NCBI RefSeq assembly: GCF_000003605.2
Contig: NW_003151760.1
Span: 5,362-69,361 of the forward strand
Reading direction: 5' to 3'
DNA length: 64,000 nt
From: Saccoglossus kowalevskii
Taxonomy: Eukaryota; Hemichordata; Enteropneusta; Harrimaniidae
The notes under the pieces: generated by a model
The model's database searches: none
What the model saw: the letters and a program-made list of their open reading frames with translations, nothing else
What the model was told of the DNA's origin: nothing
Position numbers and translations under genes: made by a program
In this document: positions 1-9,234 of the stretch, piece by piece
Position numbering within the stretch: the stretch's first letter is position 1
Layout: every line of letters begins with the position of its first letter

Positions 1-600
1 TAACCAAAACTGTTTTTCGCGTTTTTCTCGAGTTGAAGTTTGATCGAGTACGACTCATTGGGACCGCCGCCAAATCAAGTGCGTTCGGACTAGGACATTC
101 AAACTCGCAGTTATCGTTCAAAAGATAATGATGGTGCGAAATATGTCTGGGTTTTTAAAGAAAATGCTTTGTCACAGAATAATAGTCTGTTAAAGGTGCC
201 AAGTATGAAATAATTTAAGGACAAAAAAACAAACCTGCATATAAATCGGAATAATATAATAACTCTTTTGATTATCGGAGACGCATTTCAATGGACTTGA
301 TTACGGACAATGCATGACGTAAATTTCGCCAGGAAATTCTGCAGTGTGCTCTCGCAATCGCGGACTTAGTCATTTTTACAAGGTTCGCCATTTTTGATGT
401 CACGTGATAATTATGTAAACAATGACTGTCCAGTTTGTGCGAACTTGTACCTCTATACTCAGTCTTTTGATATATATAACCTAAATTACTGTTCTGAACG
501 AGACAACAGACAGAGAATGTTTTATTTAAAAACGTCACAAAACTCTTCTCGCTACCTTAAGGGATTCACACAATTTTCAATTTTATTATTTTTTTAAATA
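1..600. other. CpG-rich left edge; possible start of a minus-strand gene
   Basis: Positions 1-390 contain many CpG dinucleotides, unlike the CpG-poor DNA from 600 to 3200. On the minus strand an ATG at 391-389 sits in a good context (AAA before, GCG after), just downstream of a CACGTG E-box at 401-406, and opens a 39-codon frame ending at 272 (begins MANLVKMTKS). The layout resembles a CpG-rich promoter with a first exon, but the peptide is not recognised and no convincing splice donor could be chosen. It may equally be chance. Confidence 0.2.
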
Positions 601-779
601 ATCTTTGTGTTCTGAATTTATTTTTTGAGTTACTGTATTTTCTATTGTCATTGATGATGTCCTTTTTCCATTGTGACAGGTACATATTTTTCACTTTTTT
701 CGTTGATTTGATTTATTTCTGAAGTGCTAATAATCTTGTCTGTGTGAATTAAATCACTCTGATTGATATTATTCAAACT

Positions 780-1331
780 GTTTCTATTGTCTCTAACATT
801 TTCTCAGAAATTCTGCAGCAGATATCGATGAAACTTGGCAGGTTGATGAACAAGTCTGTTGAATATGCATATAATTTTTTTTCCAGATGTGAAAATCCTA
901 GGTGAATCTTTTTCAAGATTTTCATCCAAAATTCCCTCTCCCAACACCACTGAGAGAGTATAACTGAGCATGCTCGGAATAAATAATTAGCTTAGATTGT
1001 AAAGCCAGGGTTTTTAGTGATGTCATGACCTGGTCATGACCTCGATCTGAATCAGTGACAGATGGGTAGTAAAGGTACATCTTAAAGGTTTACTCAGATT
1101 TATGAATGCAGTTTCTTGAGCATGTATGAGACATAGTTTGGTTGCACTTGTGTACTCTGAGATTTTGGACCTGGGTCGATGAAAGTTATCAGATTAAGGG
1201 AAATCACTTTATGATGAGTTGTACCTGCATAGAGTACATATTAATTAAACTGTTTGCAGATGTTCCATGTATTATTTTAACATGAGTATTTTATAATTAA
1301 ATAACAGGGACTGTGACATTCATGTCTTGTT
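780..1331 (+). mobile_element. Degraded repeat element sharing a 3' end with the 4.2-5.45 kb element
   Basis: Positions 805-845 carry the motif seen in the other minisatellite elements of this window (TCTCAGAAATTCTGCAGCAG followed by a GATGAAACTTGG-type segment). Positions 1302-1331 (TAACAGGGACTGTGACATTC then ATGTCTTGTT) match 5415-5444 at roughly 26 of 30 positions. I read this as a short, diverged copy of the same family. The 5' end is not defined; the stretch between the two landmarks is AT-rich and unrecognised. Confidence 0.4.
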
Positions 1332-1379
1332 TCTTCAGATTCTTCTTGCCTTATTTAAATTTTGCATTTTGGGTAATGA

Positions 1380-3180
1380 ATAGACCGAGCTAGTTAAATT
1401 GTTTTATTATGTTTAGATCTTTTTTCATTGTAGAAGAATATGTCATTATTTAGTACTAGTAGTCTATTTGATTTGTTAAATATCGTTATTTTTTATTTTT
1501 CTGTGTTAACTGTTAACTGCTAATTTATCTGGACAGTTTTGTAGTCCATTTTTTTATTTTGACAAAATTACAATGTCATCAGCATAACGTAAACTGTTAA
1601 TATGCAAGTTATTAATTGAGGCAGGTTCACAATCTCTGCAGTTAAATATGTCTGGCATGTCATTTATAAGTTGAACAAAGTGAGACTCAGGTTACAGCTC
1701 TGTTTTACTCCAGTAGAGGAGACGGACAATTTTGTTAAACCTGCATTAGTTTTCACTTTGTATTTGATGTTGCTGTATATATTTTTAATAATTTTATACA
1801 TATTACCAGTTATGTTATTTTGTAGAAGCTTTGAATTTAGACTATTATGCCAAACGCTGTCAAAAGCTTTTCTTAGGTCCACAAGACATGCATATATTTT
1901 GTTTGTATTTTCAGTTCCATTATTCTGTGATTTTTTATTATGGTAAAGATATTTGTTAATGAACAGATTATCAGACTGTTTTTTTCTAAATCCAAACTGA
2001 TTTTTTGATTAAATGTGATGATCTTCTAGATAAGTAATCAATCTGATGTTTATAATGCTTGTAGACAACTTTTTAAGGTAGCTAGAAATTGCAAAGCCTT
2101 TGCAATTGAATGGCTTTAATTTAGGGCCAGACTTGTGTATTGAAACAATTAGACTTGTGTTCCTAGATTCTGGAAATTTTTTTGAGTTGAAAACAATGTT
2201 GAATAATTTGTGCAAAACATTTGTGAGGTAATGGTTACCAACTTTAAACTTTAAATTGCATAAAGTATCTTCTCCTGATGTGCTTTTTTTATTTTTCAGT
2301 TTAATTCATTATAGTTTTTTTTTTCTTCATAATTTTAAATTTCTTCTGATTTAAATGTTGTTTTGCAATCCATCCACGTAATATTTTCAAGAAGTAAGCT
2401 GGTTATTTCCAGATTGTTCCAGATTTCTAAGCTGTAATTTTTAATGTCATATTTTTTCATTTTTATTAGTTTTTTATATTGTTTTACTAATTTCAAGAAT
2501 CTTCCATGGATAATTGGATCAAGTGAATATTTTTTGGGTGATATCAATATTGATACAAGTTTTCTTCCTTTCTCAGTGTTTTATTTTTTTTTATTTGGGG
2601 TTCAAATGTTTTGGCAACAGAACAATAAATTTCATTTTTAGTGACTGGAAGCCAGACACAAGATATGATCTACTAATTTCTTACCAAATTTATTTATTCT
2701 AGAAATGAATGTTGAATGCATATTGTTCCTTAATGTAGCTATCTGTTAAAGACAAGTGTTGGTTGTTTACCTCATTGATTACATCATCCAGTGTTCCAAT
2801 TCTAGCATTAAAATCGCCCAACAAAATGACATGTTATTTAGAGGAGAATTTTATTTAGAGAAGAATGTCTTTTTTTCAAAATAGAAAAAAATGTAATTTT
2901 TTTCATTCTGTGTACTACCGAATTTTCAGGTGGAACGTATACACATGCTATGTATAGGTCATTTTCATTTGTTTATAATTTTTTGTCAATTTTGGATGTC
3001 ATTTTCTATTGTGGTGCAAGGTTTGTATTTGTTTAAATATGATGGCAACACTACCTCGCTGATGATTTGATTGATTTTTTCCCTTTTTGCCTTTACGAAT
3101 AATTTCAAAATAGTTGTAAGTTTTATGTTACTGGCGTTATTGTTTAGCCAAGTTTCTTAAAGGCAAATAATAATATAAAA
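1380..3180 (-). mobile_element. 5'-truncated non-LTR retrotransposon (LINE), endonuclease plus reverse transcriptase, decayed
   Basis: Reading the minus strand from high to low coordinates gives the order expected of an APE-type LINE ORF2. First come endonuclease pieces: DLYIACVYVPPENS near 2925-2970, then GDFNARIGTLDDVINEV near 2765-2820. A linker follows (about 2335-2550), then reverse transcriptase. Its fingers region (SLIVSIHKSGPKLKPFNCKG) lies at about 2090-2180, NQFGFRKKQSDN near 1965-2000, DLRKAFDSVWH near 1850-1880, GVKQSCNLSLTLFNL near 1664-1710 and the catalytic RYADD at 1575-1589. The frame from 2215 to 1664 is continuous apart from one stop at about 2006-2008; a frameshift separates it from YADD, and the 3' part is too decayed to follow. 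The RT belongs to the broad CR1/Jockey/L2-type group; I cannot fix the clade. It cannot be active. Confidence 0.85.
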
Positions 3181-3214
3181 TCAAAACAAATCCAGTGAAA
3201 AGTCTCTCTTTGTT

Positions 3215-3747
3215 GAGGCCCCCCCCCTCAGGGGGGCAAGGATTATTTTCGTTCAACGTAATTGCAATATTTTTTTGTTCGTACAACGTAAATAGAAAAA
3301 ATAAATTCCGTAATTCTGAAATCACAGGCTAGACGTACAACGTAATCAATCAAATATTTGTTCCGTACACTGTAAAAATGTGTCATTTTTCTCGGTACGT
3401 ACAAGAATTTACATCCAAATAAAAAAATCGTAAAAAAAATCCAGGGAAATTACATTTCAGAAACTGTAAAACGACTAGATGACACAATTCACTACAAAAT
3501 TGAATGTCAACACGTAAAAGGCCTTCTAACCGAATGAAGAGCATTACGAGGGTAATATGCGCGTGCGTCTCTACACACGGCGCAGTAATCAGAGTAATGG
3601 TGGAGCATTGTGTTGGAGAGCTCTTTGGAGCATTCAATGTTCCATTTTTTAACATTGTAAACTGTAAAAACGTCTTTTTTTCCTTGTAAATTGTAAAAAG
3701 CCCTTTTTATTTCCCGTAAAACCGTACCAGCTACCCCCTTGCCTCCC
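3215..3747. mobile_element. Candidate short non-autonomous DNA transposon (MULE/MITE-like) with 9-bp flanking repeats
   Basis: The 9-mer CTCTTTGTT occurs at 3206-3214 and again at 3748-3756. Just inside, the left side carries GGGGGGCAAGG (from 3231) and the right side carries the reverse complement of GGGGAGGCAAGG (3737-3748), so the two ends are imperfect inverted repeats. Between them, short variants of CGTACAACGTAAT (near 3250, 3281, 3334, 3364) and TGTAAACTGTAAAA (near 3655, 3684) recur, like subterminal repeats. No coding capacity. A 9-bp duplication is typical of Mutator-like elements; the low complexity of the G/C-rich ends is the main reason for caution. Confidence 0.45.
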
Positions 3748-3759
3748 CTCTTTGTTTAT

Positions 3760-4200
3760 TGCTGTAATGTGTTACTCATTGTTGGCCTGTCGCACGAGGG
3801 CGCTCTCTGTCGTGTTGACTGACTGTTTCACGTATTTTTCCCCTATAAGTTTCATTCAGTGAACTGTTATCTTGATGATGCAATACTTCTGAGAAGACTA
3901 TTTGCGCGATGGGCATCTTTGTTTTGATTGTGTTGGAGCGTATTCCTGACAGAGCGAAGCAGTCCGCATCAGTGTTGCAATTCTTAGATGATCGGTGGCA
4001 GTACGAGGAAACATGCGTTGTTCCGTTGCGCTTCGTAATCAAGTCACCAACTATTAATTTGTTTATATACATAGAACACCAAACTTTGCATATGATCCAA
4101 ATTCCGGAGTATACACTCGTATACTCCGTATGTTGTTTAGAATTATTGAAATCGAAAAACAAAACAAAATAAGGGAATATAATGTCATACTTATGTTTTG
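3760..4200. other. Gene-free spacer with a perfect 10-bp hairpin
   Basis: No recognisable gene. CpG is moderately frequent at 3780-4030. The one structural feature is CGGAGTATAC at 4105-4114, loop ACTC, and its exact complement at 4119-4128. The open minus-strand frame crossing this stretch has no ATG start and looks fortuitous. Confidence 0.5.
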
Positions 4201-4204
4201 ACCT

Positions 4205-5450
4205 CCGTGCGTGAGTCCGTGCATCCGTGCGTCGTGCGTGCGTGCGTGCGTCCGGACCTGTATCTCAGAAATGCCTGGACCAATCACAATAAAACTTCAA
4301 ACATACATCATACATGATATTATACATATGCACGTCAATTTGTTTCACAATCTGATTCAAGATGGCCGAATGGCGGCCAATGCTAAAAATCATCAAAATC
4401 AAGCATTTTTCGGCTTTTTACAGATGGATTTTGTTCAAACCTTGTATATACGTTGGACATTGTAGGACCTTGATGCAAATAATTTTGTTTTTCAGATAAC
4501 ATTCAAAATGGCAGACTGGCGGCCATTTTGTTTTAATGAATGGGCTTCTAGACCCATATCTCCGACTTGTTTTGACTGATTATGTTCAACTTTCAAATAT
4601 TTATTATACATCATGTCCTAGATAGACAGATATATTGGTTTGATGATCCTTTTCAAAGTGGCCAAATGGTGGCTATTTTTGCACTTAAAAATTTCTCAAA
4701 TATCAAGCATTTCTTGCATTTATGGATGGATTTTGTTCAAACTTGGTACATACATTAGACATTACGGGTTTCTGATGCACGTCATTTTATTTTGCAGATC
4801 AGATTCAAAATGGCTGTCTGGCGGCCATTATGTTTTAATGAATGGGTTTCCAGATCCATATATCTGACTTGTTTTGACTGATTATGTTCAAATTTTTAAT
4901 ATTCATTATACATCATGTCATAGACATACGGATATATTGGTTTGACGATCCTTTTCAAAGTGGCCAAATGGTGGCTATTTTTGTACTAAAAAAAACCTCA
5001 AATATCAAGCATTTCTTGCATTTATGGATGGATTTTGTTCAAACTTATAACATACATTAGACAATACAGGTTTCTGATGCACGTCATTTTATTTTTCAGA
5101 TTGGATTCAGAATGGCTGACTGGCGGCTATTTTGTTTTAATGATTGGGCTTCTAGAGCCATATCTCTTAAATGCTTTGACTGATTAAATTCAAATTTTAT
5201 ATATTTGTTATACATCATGTTATATATATACATGTACTCAAAATGGCTGATTTTGAATGCTGTTCCAGAGCAATGGATATCAATATGGACAAGTACTTGT
5301 TTGACAATCAGATACAAATGTCAATCATTTTAATATTAAAAAATCATATTTCTGACATGGTTATATTCCAGCTATATTACTATAAACAAAACTATATATT
5401 TTAAATTTGATAACTAACGGGGACTGTGCCATGCATGGCTTGTTCATTAA
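4205..5450 (+). mobile_element. Minisatellite-bearing non-autonomous element with ~302-bp dimeric repeats
   Basis: The element opens with a TGCG/CGTG microsatellite (4206-4253), followed by TATCTCAGAAATGCCTGGAC. It then runs into a tandem array of about 302 bp: ATTCAAAATGG recurs at 4501, 4803 and (as ATTCAGAATGG) 5105, and CCTTTTCAAAGTGGCCAAAT recurs at 4648 and 4950. Each 302-bp unit is itself two related ~150-bp halves (compare GATGGCCGAATGGCGGCC near 4361 with GTGGCCAAATGGTGGC near 4658). It ends near 5415-5444 with a 12-bp palindrome GCCATGCATGGC (5428-5439). Microsatellite plus tandem core is the architecture of Helitron-like minisatellite carriers in marine invertebrates; that assignment is inference. 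No coding potential. Confidence 0.6.
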
Positions 5451-6051
5451 GCGATGCATCTTACTGGAAAATAATACAAAGTCAGGGTATTAGCATTGAA
5501 GAGTAGAAATTTAGTTAAAAATGTTTCTCGGATTTTATGTACATTTGTACATCCTTTAAATTTTGCACAAAGGTGTCCCTCATAGAAAAACAAACAGTGA
5601 GAAACGACCAATCCCGCTTAAAAAGTGTCCATGTGAATGTCCGTAACTAATCTGCTGAGAAAATGAATTCCCCCATATTTCAGCGTTTTGAAAACATATA
5701 CATTTCCATAACTACATGCATAATAATGGGTAGGGAAAAGTCATAATCACAATGAAACTATTACTATATTACCCCTCTCGCTACCTCAAACAAAATCTGA
5801 ACGTCATAGTCCGCGTCATTTGATTTGCAGATACTCATAATATTAAGGTAGTAGATGGAACATCTGCAAACGGGAATGAATATTCACTCTATGGGGTTAC
5901 AACTCACAAGAAGTAATTTCCCATAGTGTAGTAATCTAGACTTCCATCTCAGAGTATGCAATTTCAACAAAACTATTTGTCATAACTTGATGTGCCTCTA
6001 TTAACTTCTTTGGCTTCTTTGTTAATTCGGTTTGGTCATCTCATAACGTTC
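5450..6051. other. Gene-free spacer
   Basis: AT-rich sequence up to the left target duplication of the hAT element. No gene, RNA or repeat structure recognised. Confidence 0.5.
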
Positions 6052-6134
6052 AATGGAGTCAGTGGCGGATCCAGAGGCGGGCATGACGATTCATATCATC
6101 TGGATTACGCATAGCTTCTCTGCGATTTACGCTC

Positions 6135-7988
6135 CAGGGGCGGATCTAGGATTCTGGAATAGGAGGGGCGATAAGTTGGCCGAAGGCCAAGTTCGTGAGC
6201 GTCCCTTTTGAGGGGTACTATCCCAGAAAATTCTAAAAATTCTAGATGCGATTTCCAAGCACTTTGGGGCATAATTTCCTAATATAATCACTCATTTTTT
6301 CAGGGTAACAATGTCTACATCTGAAAAGTACTGAAATGGAACCTACATTTATTATAAGAACTCCTCAACCAAATAAAATGCTGTCAGGTCAGTGTAGTTA
6401 AATTATCATCCCGAAGGTAAACAACTTTTGCTATTGCATAAAGACGGCAAATGCAGAGCTTTTCTCCCGAAAGTTGTCTATAATAAAGTGTCTGACAATT
6501 GGTGGACGACAAGGGCTACTTAGTTAAATGTTTTCTCTCATTATTAGTATTGACATGATATTTCAATAAGATAATTTATCTGTCAATTTGATAATGGATT
6601 AGCAAAGAGCATCCGTCTTGAATGTTTCCGAGCATACATATCAATGACTTTTCCGTAGTCAAGTGGAGTGTCCTTATGCACAAAGAGAAGAACCAGAGCA
6701 TTGAACCTGTCTTTACCCATGGTTGACCTATCGGCATTCTTCACGAATCTCAGCGCTGAATTGGTTCGCTCAACAGTGGCACTGGTTGCAGCAGTACTCG
6801 ATGAGGAAGGAACAGCATCTTTATTTTGGTCAAATTCTGATTCTCCGTCAGAAAGGTCTGACGAAGAGGGTTGGTCGTTATCTTCATCAGGGGGGGGGGG
6901 TTGACTTCGTTATCTTCATTAAGGGGGTTGACTTTGGCTGAAGTGAAAAGAATATTGTTTGAAAATAGCGGGCCTGTGAAATCACACCTTTTATTCGGAT
7001 CGTTTGGTAAACTTTTTCCACATAATATAATCGCTTGAGACATGACAGGGGAAATTACGAATACATCAAAACTTTATAAATCGATTGGAATAATCGCAAA
7101 GTGAAAGGCATGCCGCTGTCATTTTAAAATTTAAATGAAGTTCCATTGGTTTCTTTTGGTTTAGCTTCCTAGCAGCATTTTCATCTTATTTCAAAATCTT
7201 GTTTTGATATTTGAATAGTCTTGAAATATTGTGTACTCATCATGAAAACATCAAGACATATTTCAGAGGACAAGGCACTTGCAGAAGAAATACGAAAGTA
7301 GCCGTACGTTTTCAAAAAACCTGAAGACGGTTACCAAGAATATATCTTGTCAGAAAGGCATGGAGAGCAGGCGGGCATATATCAAACAGGATCAAAATTA
7401 AAGCTATCGTTACGGTATGCTTAACGTTTCTGGACCTACAAGGAGAACAAGCCTCTTTTTACTCTAACTCAAAATTATAAATTCGAACATGAAAAATAGA
7501 AACAAACCGTTCTTTCGTGGAAAAATATTGAAGAGCGTGAGCTGCTGTGGTTTGCGTTTATCTGCCATGGCTGTACCCGTCTTGTTGGTGAGTCACGTGT
7601 TAGGTTGGCATGGCAGCCACGCACGGTCGGGCGTGATGATCGGATTGCGACGCTGCGAATTTCTGGACTTTTTTCTCCCAAGCAAGTTAGTCACGAGCAC
7701 TTTCGCATACAAAACGCTAGACATTGTTGTGTAATTGTAACAGTACCGCCTTGGAGTTAAATGACAGCAGTCGTCGTGCCGCGTTCTGTTCGATATGAGA
7801 CTCGTAGCGACGTATACAACGCGTGTAAAATACATTGTTTATTTACATGAAATTCTAACACGCGCTGCGCGACGACCACCGCGCTTTAATTATGGCGTTT
7901 CACTAAATTGAAAATTGATGATTTTTTTTTTTGCTTGTTAAAAATTGGGGGCGGCGGCCCCCTAGGCCCCCCTCTAAATCCGCCACTG
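6135..7988 (-). mobile_element. Internally deleted hAT transposon nested inside the hAT MITE
   Basis: The termini are CAGGGGCGGATCTAG (6135-6149) and the reverse complement of CAGTGGCGGATTTAG (7974-7988), matching at 13 of 15 positions. The flanks share CGCTCC: 6130-6135 on the left, CGCTCCGT at 7989-7996 on the right. This fits an 8-bp duplication whose left copy lost about 3 bp at the junction. The 1854-bp body carries a transposase remnant on the minus strand with an intact C-terminal domain. A CpG-rich segment at 7700-7900 may be the element's own promoter. The central catalytic part of the transposase is missing. Confidence 0.8.
6583..7043 (-). pseudogene. hAT transposase remnant: N-terminus joined to C-terminal dimerisation domain
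   Basis: The last ~65 codons (about 6780 to the TGA at 6585-6583) read ATVERTNSALRFVKN, then RSTMGKDRFNALVLLFVHKD, then the KVIDMYARKH-RRM region. This is the hAT C-terminal dimerisation domain of the ZMYM/THAP0-type transposases, uninterrupted to its own stop. Upstream is an acidic, serine-rich segment (DEDNDQPSSSDLSDGESEFD and onward), then an 11-base C tract (6890-6900 on plus, G's). Beyond the tract the frame shifts into an ATG-initiated segment starting at 7043 (MSQAIILCGKSLPND). Tract length changes are the simplest cause of the shift. The DNA-binding domain core and the RNase-H-like catalytic domain between the two ends are absent, so this is a deletion derivative that could at most be mobilised by a full-length relative. 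Confidence 0.8.
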
Positions 7989-8055
7989 CGCTCCGTAATT
8001 TTAAGCGAAGCTTGCCCCTCCAATACATTTTGCTGGATCCGCCACTGAATGGAGT

Positions 8056-9149
8056 AATAGGTACAATTGCTTGAAATCTTCTTTAGTGCAGTGATATTAA
8101 AATTTCAATCAATATTGAAAGAAGACGATACAATATATGACAAGACAGACTGAGACAGTCTGGGTAACGTACGCTAACTATTGAAAATAAAAGGGACATT
8201 GTAGAAAAAAGAAGTTAATACCCAGAACAAACCAGTCATCAGTTTTATTGTGGTTCCTCCATTGTTGACTTTGTTAACTCATATATATCTACTGAAGCTG
8301 AGGACAGCATGTGTAAACAACTGTTATCTCTTTACCTTTATTACATTCATTTTGAAAGTCCAGGAAACAGAGTGATAAAACAGATTAAGTCTATTATTAT
8401 TATGCAATTAGTTTTCTCTACTGAAGGCAGTGTGTTTCTGTTTGAAAGAATTAAGTTACACTTACTGACAGTGTTATTGCTATATGACCATGTTTTTTTT
8501 GCGGATTGACAAGGTCGAGAAACAGGGTAAAATTATCAAGACACGACATTGAAAATGCTCACGAGACCAGGAAATGCGCGAGGACCGGGAGAATGTGGCT
8601 CGCTGTGGATGTTCAGGACTTCCCGTCTTCATTGATTAATTTAATTATTATAGCTCTCGAATATATTATGATTATTTGTTAGACACAACAATGTTTCCTG
8701 GGAGATCAGCAGTAAGGTAACTGAAATTACATAAAAAAACAAGGGCAACAATACAAAATGACACATAAAATAAAATTTTAAAAACGTAACAATTAAGCTC
8801 TCGAGAGGCAGTCGAAATATTGAATTCAATAAATTAAGCTTAATATTAAATGCGGTTGTCGCGTAGAGAGAATGTTCACTGCATTTTACAACTACAACGT
8901 ACACGAACGCCGAGGGGAAGCAGCTGACCTTCAACTTGGTTTTCCCCCCTCAACGTCAGTTTCATGAAATCTGTGCTCTCTAAATTTCGTAAATAATCTA
9001 AAAAAAAAACGCTTTCTATTGTCCCTGTTGAGCATGGTCTCCCAATCTCTGTCATGTGATAAACAAAAGTGTCCAGTGTCAATGCTCGATAGAATATTGA
9101 GCAAAAAGTACATTAAAATGTACAAGCATGTAAGCTAACCACTTTGCTA
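8056..9149. other. Gene-free spacer grading into a CpG-rich promoter flank
   Basis: AT-rich and featureless to about 8510, then richer in CpG (8515-8640 and 8850-9120) as the promoter at 9150 is approached. Short open frames here are unrecognised and mutually overlapping; none is supported. Confidence 0.45.
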
Positions 9150-9188
9150 ATTGGGCGTGGAATCTGCGCATGTCATGACGTCATCAAT
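9150..9188 (+). promoter_or_regulatory. Compact TATA-less housekeeping-type promoter
   Basis: Within 39 bp directly upstream of an ATG lie four familiar elements: an inverted CCAAT box (ATTGG, 9150-9154), a KLF/SP-type GC box (GGGCGTGG, 9153-9160), an NRF1 half-site (TGCGCATG, 9165-9172) and a perfect CREB/ATF palindrome (TGACGTCA, 9176-9183). The surrounding ~1 kb is CpG-rich. This combination is typical of broadly expressed animal genes with very short 5' leaders. Motif identities are from known consensus sites; promoter activity is inferred. Confidence 0.6.
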
Positions 9189-9234
9189 ATGGCGGATGGC
9201 GTTATGTCGACCGAGGAGCTCCGCCAACAGACAG
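9189..9234 (+). CDS. Probable first coding exon of an unidentified broadly expressed gene
   Basis: The ATG at 9189-9191 has A at -3 and G at +4 and sits in CAATATGGCGGATGG, close to the TISU/YY1 element that drives initiation on very short leaders. The frame reads MADGVMSTEELRQQT plus the first base of another codon and ends at ACAG followed by GTAAAA (9235), a good splice donor; it leaves a phase-1 junction. I do not recognise the protein from 15 residues. The CpG-poor stretch that follows (9.9-13.7 kb) is what a methylated transcribed body on the plus strand would look like. A possible second exon is at 12800. The alternative is that the promoter drives a non-coding RNA and the exon reading is fortuitous. 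Confidence 0.5.

Larger units (their letters stand above)
6060..8047. mobile_element. hAT-family MITE with exact 8-bp target duplication, interrupted by a second hAT element
   Basis: The left end is CAGTGGCGGATCCAG (6060-6074) and the right end is its perfect reverse complement (8033-8047). AATGGAGT directly flanks both (6052-6059 and 8048-8055). An 8-bp target duplication with a CAGTGGCGGATC-type terminus is diagnostic of hAT transposons. Once the inner element (6135-7988) is removed, only 134 bp of the outer copy remain, so it was a small non-autonomous element. The perfect TIRs and duplication point to a fairly young insertion. Confidence 0.9.

Noticed and set aside
3776-4162. 128-codon minus-strand frame
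   Set aside because: No ATG start (TTG), no recognisable motif, length close to what chance gives in this many frames.
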